Origin: Nageia nagi
Lineage: Eukaryota > Pinophyta
Assembly (NCBI GenBank): GCA_050084985.1
Contig: JBITNC010000001.1
Span: 127,410,001-127,474,000 of the forward strand
DNA length: 64,000 bases
Reading direction: 5' to 3'
Under the pieces are notes generated by a model. It was not told the origin of the DNA. It did no database searches and worked only from the letters and a program-made list of their open reading frames with translations. The position numbers and the translations under genes are program-made. Positions 12,185 through 24,734 of the stretch are shown here, one piece after another. Numbering within the stretch: position 1 is the first letter of the stretch; each line of letters starts with the position of its first letter.

Positions 12185-13435
12185 TGAAGAATTTGAGATG
12201 TTGCAGTCAATAAAAGAATAGTTGTGGTCAAATATGAAGTAGCCACGGCCAAGCAAGGAGCAAGATGCGATCAAACAAAGTTGTTGTATGGAAGAATAGA
12301 GTTTTTTCCATTAGGAACAATGCAAAAGTTGGATTGCCGCACTTTGAGGCTATTGACGTCAACAAGAGCTTTGCCATGATGCGGGAAAGGGAAAAGGCAG
12401 AATGTGACACTTTAGAGTTGATGACATCAACAAGTAGATTGCCACGATTCAGGGTCAGTAAGAAAATAGAGCAATGCTGCACTTTTGCATGGATGCCATC
12501 AATAAAAATGTTGCTACAGTGCAACACAAGTACAAAAGGCAGAATGCCGCGATTTCCAAGCAATGTCATCCACAAAAGTGTGAACAAGGCTTGACAAGGC
12601 TTTGTACATCATGGTAAGGCACAACAAGCACAATACAACACGATAAAGCACCAAAATACGTTCGATGAGTAAGGAAAGCTCTCGAGAAGCTTGAAACACA
12701 CTCTGTCTTGAAGATGGAGGTCCAACAAAGCTCTGGGGGGCCCAAAAACATATTCAAACAAGTGCAAGAAGGGAAATTCGGTTTGGATGTGATTCCAACA
12801 AGGAAAATCACAAAACTGAAGAGCTAAGTCAAAGACTTAAGCATTCAAACTTACCCAAAACAAGGCAACAAAAATGCAAACCAGAATATCTCACTACTAA
12901 AAACACAAAACAAGAATCTGACTAATACCCAAAAGCTAAAATGTGGACTTAACAGTGAGAAATACCTCAAACCATCCTCAATATGCTTGCACGAAGAGCC
13001 CGAGTCATACACGGTCGCTTAACCACACGAAAAGAATGAAAACAAAGAGTTGTAAAGCAAACAAAATGTTTTCCAATATGAGTGCTAAAAATAGTAGCAT
13101 AACATTACAATAATCTCTTCTCTATATTCTACAAAGGAAAACTAAGTCTTATTTATAGATACAAAAGATGGAGTATTGGAGACTTCAAGAAATCAGGGGG
13201 ATCACTGTTCGCTCAAAGAATTAGGAAAAACATAAATGAAATCTGTTAGAAAGGGATGGATGACCATGTTTATGCATCCAAGGAAAATTTGATCAGATTG
13301 TGAACATTAAAGTTCAACTACATGCCTGCAAAGGGAAATAAATGCCGGTAGGTGAAGAATCAATCTGCTGCGTAGTAACCGTTGGAGATGTGTGTGCGGA
13401 AGATGCGACCAAGAAAGGGAATTCAAACTTGAACA
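12185..13435 (-). mobile_element. 5' LTR of reversed copia fragment (approximate)
   Basis: The LTR end next to the primer site is well placed (CA end, base 12185). The outer edge at about 13435 (TGTTCAAGTTTG on minus) is a guess from the TG start. A TATAAATA box on the minus strand lies near 13150-13157. The part 12355-12600 carries four diverged units of about 70 bp, each with a phrase like GATGCCATCAACAAAA followed by a GCCACG core. No second LTR is present, so the element is truncated. Confidence 0.55.
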
Positions 13436-14320
13436 TTAAATTCCTTTAGATTGATCTCCCCACCTGGTTTCATCAACATACATCTCTCTCTTGGATTGAG
13501 GATGCGCCTTGGACAGTTTCATGTATGTTCTCACCAACTGAGGATCAACATCGACCACCACATAGGTTGGGATTTGCGAGTTTTCTGCCTTTGCTATCTT
13601 GAGACCAAGTCTAAAGATCACTTTGTCTTTTGGCGCTCGATTTACTATGAAATCCATGGCCAATACCATTGTCTCTTATGAGATTCTTATAGTTCATTAG
13701 CTACATTCCTCCAATACCCATATCAACGTTGCTTGGTCCTATACTTTCGAGAGACCTTCCTTCTTTAGAGGTGCCTTCAAGCCAATGCCCAGTAGCCAAT
13801 AAAGGACTAACATATTACATCTGTCTTTCGAGCCTCCCCTTTTGAGGGAGCTCGTAGGAGGCATCAAGATGAGCAGTCACTTCCTCTACGTTAGACCAGG
13901 AGACGTATTCAAGGCCCTAAGGTTCCGTTGAGGACCTGACATATTACAACCTTCTTTTTTCTAGCAGTGATGCCACAAACTCATCCCCCAGAGCCCAACA
14001 GGGTCCCTCCCTTGGGTAGATAGCATGATCTTGCTCCCCTCCAAAGAGGTCCAAGATGGTTCCCCTCTAGTTGACTATGATTTCGTTCCTCTCTCTCGTT
14101 AGGGTTCGGACCTTTTGTACAACTACTTTTGCTTAGATCTCACTTTTATGCTTTCTTTAGATGTTGCCCATTAGCGGCTTTGTTGGCTTCATGAGCATGA
14201 TTATACTTATTAGTCCCATTGATCGCTCTTGGTCACCTTGACTTTAATATACTTTTTCTCTTTCATATATTTTATTGAATACCATTTGTACACCCATCTT
14301 TTATGTTCAAGTAATGTTTA
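13436..14320. other. Unidentified ORF (13436-13669, -) and non-coding flank
   Basis: A 77-codon minus-strand frame contains KVIFRLGLKIAKAENSQIP and ends just outside the inferred copia LTR. I do not recognise a family. The rest to 14320 has many stops in all frames and no clear element. It may be the remnant of whatever the copia element inserted into. Confidence 0.25.
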
Positions 14321-14324
14321 ACCT

Positions 14325-14900
14325 AGCAAGCCAAGAAAATGGCTCTATACCCTTAGTGATATTTATCTTCCAAGTTTAACTAGTCTTTGACCTCATCATT
14401 TTAGTCAATTGAAATATATTGTGGGGCAATCCTTAAGTTTGGTTTATGCTTCCATTGGCAAAATTCTTGATTGTAAATTGTATTTATAACACCTTTAATT
14501 CATTATTGGGTGTCTACCTAGGAGGTGAAGAAAATGGCTTTATATACTTAACAATATTAATCTTCTAAGTTTAACTAGTCTTTGGCCTCTTTATAATAGT
14601 CAATTGAAATATAATGTGATGCAATCCTTGGGTTCATGGTTCCATAGAAGAAATTCTTGATTGAATTGCTAAATTCATAAATTGTATTTTACATTACCTT
14701 TGTTTCAATATTTGTTGTCTACCTAGGAGGCCAAGGAAATAGCACTTGGACCCTTAACAACATTCACCTTCTATGCTTAACTAGTTTTTGACCTCTCAGT
14801 TATATGTTCAAATATAATATGATACAATTGTTAAGTAGCCTTTGCAAGTTTGACAAATGTAACCTTGATTCATTCACTTAAACATTATTTTGGAATAACT
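14325..14900. repeat. Tandem repeat, about 190-205-bp units, 3 copies
   Basis: Units start near 14331, 14523 and 14728 with AGGCCAAGAAAATGGC or a variant. They continue through CTTCTAAGTTTAACTAG, CTTTGACCTC, TCAATTGAAATATAATGTG and TTCTTGATTG. Copies are well diverged and contain several indels. No coding potential is seen. Confidence 0.8.
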
Positions 14901-15850
14901 TTTTTGTCTCTACCTTTTCCTCTATAGTTAAGGGTTAAACATGTCCTCTATATTTTTTTTGATAAGTAATAAGAATAGGGGTTTTGAAAGGACACATAAC
15001 CTTTTGAATTTGCATCAGGATATTCAATATGCTCATAAGCAAAACAATATAAGAGTGGGGCTATCAGGGCTAAGGAAAACCTTGATTAAATAACAATAAA
15101 AACCTAAAAAAATAAAACATAGTAGCCATCCAAAACAAAATCTACTGGAATGTGTCTACAGGAATCTCTTGTAAAAAACAAGGGATAAGAGACCCAAAGG
15201 ACCCTTCCCTATAAGAGATTGAAGAAGAATGAACCCACCCAATGCATACCTTCCTCCACTTGAGGATTTTTGAAAATAACTCTATATTTGAAATAGGGAA
15301 AAGGACTAAAAAAATACTCTTCTTGCCCTAAAAACCTATTTCCCCCTGAACGGAGAAAAATCCTCTTCTTAGCGGAGCATCCTGAAGAAGATATCCAAAT
15401 ATCTTCCTAGAGAACAACTCTAGAGAAATTGGAGATGATCTCCTAAAAACTTCTTGGAGAAAGCTTCTCCAAACTAGATAGGGTTTCCAAAACCACAATT
15501 CTCTCTGGCCACCAAGCATTGTGTTGGTATCGATTTCTTTCCTACCTTGCAAGGCTGCAACGGAGGTAGGCTTAGCAAGAGAAAAAGGCCTTACTAGCAT
15601 ATATAGTGAGATAGCGTTACCTATCTCTGCACTAAGGGACTGACTACCCTATGGGGCTATGTGGCTTCGAACCTCTAGGCTTGGAATTACTAGAGACCCA
15701 TTGTGCCTCTGGATGATATGAAATAGTAGGTTGATCAGCTTAATAGAGCAGGTGATGGGAATATTAACTCACAAGTTTATATGGATCTATTTAGGGCTTG
15801 TGTCAACAAAAGTTGCAGTTTTTTTTTTTTTTTTAAAAGGAAAACAAATA
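14901..15850. other. No gene recognised
   Basis: A 90-codon minus-strand frame lies at 15328-15600, and a T-rich run with GATAAGTAATAAG lies near 14965. Such T-rich ends are seen at the tails of reversed plant LINEs, but no reverse transcriptase or endonuclease motif is present, so I do not call one. A poly-T and poly-A-rich patch is at 15820-15870. Confidence 0.35.
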
Positions 15851-15869
15851 AAAAGAAAAAAGGTTGAGG

Positions 15870-16740
15870 ATTGAAGAAACTCAAAGTGACTAAGTGCGAA
15901 TGACGACAATTCGCTAGTATTGCAGGGTTTGGAAGATCTAGGATCTAGCTTTCGCAGGAATCTTTATTCAGCTATCATATTAAAGAGGTACACAATAAAA
16001 ATGCCCAAAGTACAACTTTAAATGAGCAAGAAGTAGAGCGGGGTGAGACAACACCAAATACATTCAACGTTCAATCACTAGTCACCATATTGCATACAAA
16101 GTTCCTCATAAACGTCATAGAAGCAAATATTTTCCAAAATGCAACATTTAGCATGCAAGTGCGGAATTAATAGTTAATCACTTCAATAGATAACTGTTCC
16201 TCTTTCCCTAAAACTCGAAGTTTTCAAAGGAAATGCTTGTAAGTGAACAAGCAACTATTAAAGATATGATAGAAAGTATTCCACACACCACTAAACGAAT
16301 GGCAATCACAACATCAATATAGAATCACAACTCATGAACAAACACCAAAAGGCCAATCGTTCTTGGGCAAGTTTCTCTCTATTCCATTCTGAGTAAAAAG
16401 TGACCCTGCGAGGGGTACTTATACATTTGAGTCTAACAATTGTTTCCCTAATTTAACAACCAACATTTAATGAAAAGTAACTAACATGACTGGCACAACC
16501 CTCAAATGCCCTTCGAAACAACTGAAGAGTCAAGTTCTGACAACGTCTGACACTATCTTAACAAACATAACGCCCTTTGAAACAACTGAAGGCCAACTCT
16601 AATTATTATTCTTTTGATAGCCTAATACTGCCAAAGTACTGACTATTGCTTAATACGACAAGATACAACCAAAATTATTGACTTTGAATATGTGGGAGCT
16701 CAACTCATCCTCATGATTCAAGTCTTACAACAAAAGTTTC
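15870..16740 (-). mobile_element. LTR-like region downstream of reversed extra ORF
   Basis: The region lies directly 3' (minus strand) of the decayed ORF at 16745-18105. It carries a TATA-like motif on minus (TGTATAAGTACCCC) near 16415-16430, as expected of an LTR promoter. I could not fix the TG and CA ends or find the matching second copy, so this is tentative. Confidence 0.3.
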
Positions 16741-16744
16741 ATAC

Positions 16745-18105
16745 TATCCCAAATTTCTTTATGCATGTAACCACAACTGTTGAACTAAGGCTTCAAAAGA
16801 TGTTTTGTCTCCTCGTGTTGCTTCTCTTTGTTTGATGCTTCAAGATCTTCAAGGCTCTAATCGAGAAAATCCTGGATCTTTTGTATCCTTGTATCTAGTA
16901 AATCAAATAGGCCGAAATTACAGACAAAATTTGCATTGGTGATGACCATGTCTTGAGTCTTTTCTTTTGCATACTATAGCCAATCCAGGTAAAAGAGACA
17001 TTCTTTAATCCTTTCCAACTTTTTATGTTGATAATTTGGGTTGCCAATCAGTATCCTATGAAGTATTGTCACATTATCTATCAAAATAGAAATCTGTATC
17101 TTTATGGTGTTTATTCCTATTTCTTCCGCAAGGAATTAGGTTATCTGGAGAGATAGTTCTTCCCTATCTCGTTCTAATTGTAACTGTTTAGTGCTGACCT
17201 TCAATTCCTAGGGTTTGAGAGGCTTCTTTCCTTCTGAGATAGTCCTGCTGATAGACACTATATTTCTTTGAGGGGTGATAAAGGATTCGCTACATCTCAC
17301 TTGTTGGATTCTATTTTCAGCCTTTTGTTCATTCCTTTGCTGCACAACTTTGGCACAGGCAATGCAATCACAAAAACTTGGATCCATCCACACCATGGTA
17401 GTGAATTGCCATGATGAAGCCTTCAGCTCTTCCAAACTTGCTCCAGCCCTTGTTATCTTATATTTCACTTCGTTCTCACCCATACTTTCTGCCTTTGAAG
17501 AAATCGTTTGTGAGGAACTCATTCTTGCTTCTATCGGTGTGTAAATGATCCCTTTCGGTCCTTTTTTTTATAGAATTTACCTAGAACAAATGTCATTTTT
17601 CATGAAAACAGGTGTCGCTTCATTGAGGTATTTTCCTTTTTACTGTCCTTATCTCCTCAACATTACACATTTCTGAAGCTACTAATGTAAAAGTTGATCT
17701 TCCTTTTCTTCCATTCATACCTTGGGTGAATTGCAAAATTTGAAAATGGTACACCTCTGGACAACGTGCTTTCTCTATGCTCTGGTCACCGTTTCAAAGA
17801 ACGATGGAAATGTGACTTTCTCAAAATATACGATCATCCTTCTCAAAACTGATCAAGGTTTCCCTCACCAACCGCTTTGAATAAAGGGCAAGTGATTTTT
17901 GAAGGTCATCTAAGTTCTTGCTATTCCTCCTTTTCTGGACTCTTGGGTCCATGCTTGGGATTTTGACATACCTACTATAGGAGAACAATATCATCCCTAT
18001 GCTAATGTGAAAGAGTAACACAGGGACAAACTGGATATAGATAATCAGATCAGGTTGGCGAACCATGGTTTTGACAACAAAGGAGGAGGTAATGGCATGC
18101 AAAAC
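16745..18105 (-). pseudogene. Decayed retroelement extra ORF (possible)
   Basis: Minus-strand frames at 18102-17821 and 17522-17208 continue, after stops, to about 16745 with charged, coiled-coil-like sequence (STKQLQLERDREELSLQI, then KKLERIKECLFYLDWL). Upstream on the same strand is a hairpin repeat array of the kind that precedes the extra ORF at 41022-44022, so position suggests the same kind of gene. Direct residue similarity to the two better copies is weak. It has at least four stops and no recognised domain. Confidence 0.4.
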
Positions 18106-18154
18106 AAAAGGAAACTGACTCTAACTAGGTCGCACCAAAATAAACATTTGAATA

Positions 18155-18910
18155 TGTAATGTCCCAAAAATAAATATTTTTGTAAATGTCTCCTACACTT
18201 AATTATGAAAGTGAAAAGAGGCTCATGTGACTAGGAGACATAACATTAAGTTATTGGCATTTATGTTTTGTTTCTTTATGTTGTAATAAGGCTCTTTAAG
18301 TCAAATTAAGGTTTGGGGATGTCAACTTGAAATTAGATCCTCAAGCTATATAAGAGGATGGAGCATCCCATTTTGAGTGTGTATTTGCTATTATATGACT
18401 TTGTATCTGAAACCCTAGGTTTCTTGAGGAAGGTTGCACCCTACTCAAACTCCACCATTGTTTAGCAGATGTGCCCTAGCTCTGTTGGAGGCATTTGTAG
18501 TTGACAAGAGATGGGCCTTGCTGTTGCATTTGCAAACTAAGGAGATGTGCCCGTAGTCACTTGAAATTGCTGTGGAAGGAATCCAACAAGTTTGTGGTAA
18601 TTTTTGCTATTTTGTTTTGTGCCCTTGCTGCCTTAGAAGGTGTTTCCAGCTTTGTGAGCATATTCAGCCAGATTTCTATGTTTTTTGAGTTAATAAAAAC
18701 CCTAAGGGGGGGTTTATCCTACTTTGGGGAGTTTTCTGGTTCATTTTATTTTCATATTTGAGTACCCTTTTGGATGTTCTTTCATTGTATCCATTTAGAA
18801 ATTAATACAATTCTATCTTGATTGATTTTTCTAATTGTGGCGCAACATTTGTTCTAATTTCTGTGTTTGAGTATCCAGTTTTGTGTAAAAATCAGAAATG
18901 AGTCATTTTA
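18155..18910 (+). mobile_element. Solo-LTR-like insertion, 756 bp, GAATA flanks
   Basis: The segment is flanked by GAATA on both sides (18150-18154 and 18911-18915). Removing it with one GAATA gives a 53-nt unit that begins GGTCGCACC and ends TGCGACC, exactly the size of the neighbouring hairpin units. It starts TGTAATGTCCC and has a TATATAAG box at 18347-18354. Its far end reads CATTTTA instead of the usual CA. It contains no coding sequence beyond a short frame at 18501-18761. A solo LTR or small non-autonomous LTR element fits best. Confidence 0.6.
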
Positions 18911-18915
18911 GAATA

Positions 18916-20526
18916 GACCAAGCTTTTGAAATGATGCGACCTAAAAAAGTTAAACTTTACTGGACAAAACAAAAAGTTAAGCAATCCACTAATTGTGAAC
19001 ATCTTCTGACCTTGACTTTGGCCTAGCGTACTTCGCCCAACAAATGATCTTTACACCTCAAGACTTTCTGACTCCAAAACCTGGGTCGCTAGTTTCCAAA
19101 GAACAATTTTGGCTTGAACCAAACTAACACTCTGTAAGCTGTTCCAGCAATCTGAAGTGGTCACACCTTTAGCAACTTGAAATCTTATCTCCTCTTTTAA
19201 CTAGAATTCCCAATCTGCTATGAATTGGCAAAACTCCCCTTTGTCCAGGTCACGAGTTTTAAACGTCTTTCTTTTGCATGCATGTGATATCATGTGTCCT
19301 CCCTTTTCAAACTATCACTTACCAGACACAAGTATGTAAGCTTTGGCTCAATAACGTCAAATGTTTTGCAAGTTCTGGATAGGTTGCAATTTTAAACAAT
19401 AGTCCTTATAGCACTATAACTGGAATGTGCAACTTGCCTAAGTCCCAAATCTTAGATAAATTTATTATATCCATCCGGTTCAGGAAACCCTTCATGCATT
19501 CATCTGGCAATTATCTCTCACTATGGGTGGGGTCACATGTTCTTGAGACCATGCCCTTTGCATAGCCTTCAAATTGCATGACCAACTTTTGTTAAAGAGA
19601 CGAAGTCCTCTTGGTTATTTATGGTCTCAAATGTATTGCATCAATGCCCTTTCAAACAATCAACATCCCTCCAAATGACACAAGCTTGATGACTGAGCCA
19701 AGCCGCATACTTTCAATGTATTGCTTTTTGTATTCTCCTTAAATCATGAGATAAACCTTGCCTTAGACACATAATGAAGAGGATGGTTGATTTGGGGTTT
19801 TTATAGCCTTTGGATGCCACGTGGGTCCATATCATCAAACCAAATGTTCATTTGTTTGAGGTTGCATGTTTTGGCTGGATAGGCTAGGTCGCATGGTTCG
19901 AGCCAATTGTTCCCTGCATGCATTGGAAATCGCACGACCTGCTCTTCCCTTTTGAATGAAGCTCAATTGAGGCTCTAAATCCCTTTTATAGCTAATGCTG
20001 ATGTGTTACTTTTAAAAAATTCCTTGGTCTCATGATTCAAAACATATGATTGGGGCATCCTTTTTATAACGTGCGACCAACTTCTCAAGGAACTTTATAG
20101 AAAATGCGCAACCTACCCTTTTGCATATATCACACTTGTGCTAAAATGAAGAAGAATCTCCCTTTTTATAGCCACCCGATCACAATCTTCGAAGTCAACT
20201 AGGTTGCATGTTTTCAAAAATATGCCTCAAGCATTCACTTCAAACTACGCGACCTATCTTCCTTTGGTCGCATGTTTTAAAACACATGCTTTATGCACCT
20301 TTCTTAAAATTCGCGACCAAACTGTATTATGCATCCGGTCTGAAATGTGTGACCTAGCAAAATAGGGCATTTGAAGGAAAACTCGCGACCAACTATCTTT
20401 GGGCCTAGACTTTGTTAAAAATGAGGTGGAGTCTCCTTTCATACCTTCCTTTGGCTCAATTTTCAAGAATTATCCTTTGTCACCAGCTTTTAATGCATCT
20501 ACTTCAAACTGTGCGACCTAACCCTC
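18916..20526 (-). repeat. Hairpin-unit repeat region of reversed Ty3-type element
   Basis: Diverged units contain a GGTCGCA left arm and a TGCGACC right arm. A clear unit is 20266-20318 (53 nt, arms GGTCGC and GCGACC). The same motif family fills 44050-45660. It lies upstream, on the minus strand, of the decayed ORF at 16745-18105. The right edge is cut by a copia LTR at 20527. Confidence 0.65.
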
Positions 20527-21028
20527 TGTTGGAATGTATAATGCATTATTGTAAAGGTTTTGTAATAATCCTCTTTGTAAATTCACTAATACTTAATGGT
20601 ATCATTAGATACCTTAAGTATTTAAGTGAATATGATAATGTAATTTGTCCTACGCTCCATGTCATGAGCATGCCCCTTGGGTAAAAGGGAGTAGCATGTC
20701 ATGCCTTTGTACAATGGTTAAAAGGGTGATCCAAAGGGGGATTTTGGCCTATAAATAGAAGGCCCCCTCTTTGTGATCACTCACCAATTTGTGAATTAAA
20801 GTTATGCTCTGGGATAGTGATTAGGAGATGGAGTAGGAGGATTGTAAGAGAGTTGTCTTTGTGAATGAAGTAAGATCTTGTTAGTGGATGTACTCCTAGT
20901 TGGAGGAACCACTTTACATCTTGAGTTATTTTGTGAGATTGCTTATGTTTTAGTATTTTGTTGTTTGAGAGAGCTTTCATATAATCTTGGGTGTTTAGGA
21001 TTGAATTAGTTATAGTTTAATCCCTTCA
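20527..21028 (+). mobile_element. Copia 5' LTR (502 bp), truncated element
   Basis: The LTR begins TGTTGGAATG and ends CCCTTCA. A TATAAATA box lies at 20750-20757. It is homologous to the LTRs of the complete copia at 46595-55341 but much diverged. A primer site and about 450 bp of leader follow, then the element stops, so it is a 5' end only. Confidence 0.82.
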
Positions 21029-21520
21029 ATTGATATCAGAGCTTGGTGTGGAAGCTCTTCTTCAACATTCTTGGAGGTTTTCATCTTACACTTCATTGTG
21101 AGGTAAAAGAACTACAAAGGTATAACCTCCCTACATTATGTTACTAACATTTCTTAATTACAAAATATTATTACTATTACTAACAATTGTTGTTAGTTGA
21201 CTTTCTAAATAAGCATTAAAATGGCAATAATATATTGATATAATTCTTATTGCAATATTTTGTTATAAAAAAATTGTAATGTTTTTTTGAAGTAACATAG
21301 TGAAAATTGCAAATTTATTGTGTGCAATTATAAGGCTTTTTTAAATATGGAAGAATTTTTTTTACAATATATTTGAAAAATTATTATAATCTATTTACAT
21401 TAAAAAAAACTAAAAGGTTAGGGTTGCAGAATATATTTTTTATATAAAAGATTGATTAAAAAACTTTTGAAACTTACAAAAAAAAATGCTTCAAAGGTTT
21501 CTTTTTCAAATATTTAGTGC
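21029..21520 (+). mobile_element. Copia primer site and leader, truncated
   Basis: TGATATCAGAGC at 21031-21042 is the initiator-Met tRNA primer site with a G-to-A change at its third base. The text up to about 21180 (GCTTGGTGTGGAAGCTCTTC, then TTACTAACATTTC) matches the leader of the complete copia. The rest is AT-rich and ends near 21520. No gag or pol follows. Confidence 0.75.
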
Positions 21521-21601
21521 CTTTTCTCCCCCCATCTTAGCTTGGATGGTCGCCCTCTCAACACCTTGTCAAAATCTGTCATCATGGGATTGACAATTGG
21601 A

Positions 21602-21650
21602 TAGTGTTGTGCCCGCACAACACACCTCAAGATGCAGCATTTTGGGGACC
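21602..21650 (+). promoter_or_regulatory. Inverted-repeat junction motif before gypsy repeat region
   Basis: GTGTTGTGC and GCACAACAC form a perfect 9-bp inverted repeat separated by only two bases (about 21604-21623), then come CACC and TTTTGGGGACCC. Related motifs occur at 4871-4919 and, reversed, at 45742-45775. In the two longer contexts it marks the start of the repeat region that precedes the extra ORF. Its role is unknown. Confidence 0.6.
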
Positions 21651-24600
21651 CAATTTTTTTCAAACAGCAATGAGCAACATTGCCTGGGCATGATCAACTT
21701 ATGACCGATATGGATACCTAGAATGACGAATTGATCAAACAATGCACGAGCATGCCCCGGAGTCATGGAAACAGTTTAGCTCAGCTAGTGGCCAAGTCAG
21801 GGCTTGGTCTCGAGCAATGTCTTAGAGGACAGAGTTTTGGATTGCGACAACAACTAGACAGTAGGGTTTTGAGCGAATGGCCATCAAGTTCGAAAAGGTG
21901 TCATTTTGTCAAAATTGAGCAACAAAGTTGCCAAGATGACAAAAGGTGCGTTTTTTGTCGAGTTTGAGCTTGGAAGCAGTGGATACAGTTAAGATGACGA
22001 AAATGCGCATTTTTGCACAAATTGAGCCTAGAAAGGGCATCTATAGCCAAAAAGCGCATTTTTTGTTAGTTTTGAGCCTGGGGAGCCAAAAAATGGTTAG
22101 TAGCACGGAAAAGTGCATTTTGGTCAATTTTGAGCCCGGAAGTGGTCACTATGCTGAAAATGTGTGTTTTTGCATGATTTGAACTTGAAAAGCTTGGAAA
22201 TGACCAAAAATGCAAGTTTGAGCTCAAAGTGCTCGGAGATGCTCGGAAAGGCTAGAAATGAGCGTTTTTGCATATCTTGAGTCCAAAAAGGCCGGAAATA
22301 TAGACTTTGAGCTCGAAATACTAGAAATGATTGTTTTCTCATCGTTCGAGCTCAAAAATGTCCGAAAATTGTCAAAATTCATACTTAGAGCTCGGAAATG
22401 GCTGAAAATGCACCATTTGGCCCCATAAAAGATAGGGAAGGTCGGAATGTAAAGTATAGCTTGGGATGAATGAGGAAAACAAGTTTGAGCACCCTTGTTG
22501 GAGGATCAAGAAATGAGCGTTTTGGCCTCCGTAAAGCTTCAGTTTGAGCTCAAAAATTGAGTTTTTTCCAAAGTACTTGAAATGAAAATCCGAGAGAGAG
22601 AGAGGTGTGATGCCAAATGACAAATTAAGGCCACTCTACTCTTGGGAATTTCGAAAAAAACTTGATTTTTAAACGTCGAAAAGTTAGGGGGGAGTTTTGC
22701 ATGTTTTCCCTCACTTAGTAAATTTCGAAAAATAGCTTATTCCCTTGAAAACCTGCACCTACCTTTTGGGAGGCCCAGATTGATCCAAAATGGCAATTTT
22801 TGAGTTCAGGAGCATGGGGATCGCGGTTCTACATCAAATTGGTCTTTCAAGTTCACGATTTCGACGAGTTTTGCTCCATCGAAAGTCAGAAAAACAGGAA
22901 AATGAGCAAAAGGGCAGCCAATGAGAATGCTTGAAGATTTCCAAAATTCTCAAAAGTGTCAAAATGAAAATTTAAGAGTGAGGTAGGGTGGCAAATAAAA
23001 AATTAGACACCTTTCCTCTTGGAATTTCCGAAATTGAGCAAATTTTGACCCTCCTAAAGCTAGGCGTTGGTTTTGCCTTGTTTCCTTCAAATTCCAAAAT
23101 TTGGAAAATGGCCTAAATACCTCAAAACCTGTGCCTACCCTTCTTTAGCCCCAAATTTGAAAAAAATTGAAAATTTTGACCATGATGGGGTGTAGGATGG
23201 GATTCCACACAAGTTTTATGATTTGACTTTCCTAAAAAAATGAAATCTACCTCCTCAAATCATCAAATTTCGATTGACCAATAAGAGGGCTCCAAATTTT
23301 CTCAAAATTTTCCAAAATTGGTCAAATCAAAAAAGGAAAGCAGGTAGGGTGCAAAATTCAAAGGAGATTTTTCATTTTTGCAAGTTATCCCCCATTTGTT
23401 TCATTTTTCAAAACTTGCCTAAACATCATAAAACCTGTGCCTAGCCTTCTTGGTCCCTAAAAGCGCCCAAAATTGCAATTTTTCACTTCTATGAGGTAGA
23501 TGGTGTGATTCTACACCATTTTGACCTATCATTTGTGCAATTTGGCCCACACAAACTCCCAAAAAACCACCTTTTTGCATTCAAAAAGGATTTAAGGGCT
23601 GAGAAAACTCAAAAAATTTGGATTTTTCCTTCAAAATATCAAAATTCAAAATCCAAATCTGAAGCATGGAGGTTGTAGACCATTCCAAGGCCATCATCTT
23701 TGCTTCCAAGACCCCCCATGTTGCTCCAAAACTGCCCCTTCCACACTTAGGCACAGGTTTTGGGTTATTTCCCCATTTTTCTCCACTTTTCCAACGTTGG
23801 GTATGACGATGATAAGTCTAAAATGCAAGCCTTTTGATCTAGGGTTGATATGGAAGTGACATGTGGCACTTTTGACACCCTTGAGTCTATAAATATGACC
23901 ATACCCCCTCCATTTTGCTCACCTCTCATTTTTGCACCCTTATGCTGCCCAAATTTTTGAGAATTTGAGAGCCAAGTGAGAAAAAAAGCCATTTTTCCAA
24001 TGTTGGAGGATTTTTCAAACACTTAGTATGTTGGCTATTTACCCAAATTCCATTAAAATTTGAAATCCAAGCATCCTCCATCCACATGAACTCCATTTTT
24101 CCAAGTTTTGAGGATTTTTCTCACAAAAACCCATTTTTCAAACCCTCAAACACTTGAAAATTTATTTTTTCAGATTTCAAGTTTGATCACTTTTTTGGAT
24201 ACCCTTTATCCATGTGATCAACTTTTATTTTCAGCTAAAAAACACAAAATAATTCATAAGATCCAAGATCCGAGTGCTTAAAATCCTCATTTCTTGAAAA
24301 AAATTCAAAAAAATCCAAATTTTTTTTTGGAGTCCTTTTTAGCCGTTTTAAAGTCTAAAACACCTTCCCCATTCATTCACCATCCATTTAAGGTGTTAGA
24401 ACTTGATTCCGACACCATTTGTCAATTTGCCAAATTTCACCACTTTTTCCTATTGAAAAAGTCAACTTTTTTGAGAAAAACTTCAAAATTCTCCAATCAT
24501 CCTAATTTTTTGCCAAGGCATTCCCCTTTGAGACAACTACTTTTGGGTAATCTCAAACTCACCAGAAGGCCTTGAAAATTGCAAATTACGACACTTTTCG

Positions 24601-24734
24601 ATGATGGCACACTCAGAGTGAAAAATGCCAAGAAAATCCAAATTCTTTAGAAACCCCTCTTTGCTTGCCTAGAAAGTGCCATAAGCTTCCTAGGACTCTT
24701 CTAACTCTTGTTGTCCTCTTACACAGGGACACAA
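21651..24734 (+). repeat. Diverged repeat region upstream of extra ORF
   Basis: From 21840 to 22600, units share GAGCTCGAAA or GAGCCCGGAA with AATGCGCATTTTTG, spaced about 60-70 bp. From 22620 to 23600, longer units share AAACCTGTGCCTACC with TTTGGG and GGTAGGGTGCAAA, spaced about 350 bp. There is no sustained frame. The position between the junction motif and the extra ORF matches the reversed copy at 44050-45760, though the sequence differs. Confidence 0.6.

Noticed and set aside
14960-15610. Possible reversed LINE (T-rich run with GATAAGTAATAAG and a 90-codon frame)
   Set aside because: No reverse transcriptase, endonuclease or target-site duplication could be seen.
17275-17544. 89-codon + ORF opposite the decayed extra ORF
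   Set aside because: It is the shadow of the minus-strand frame 17522-17208, which has the better context.
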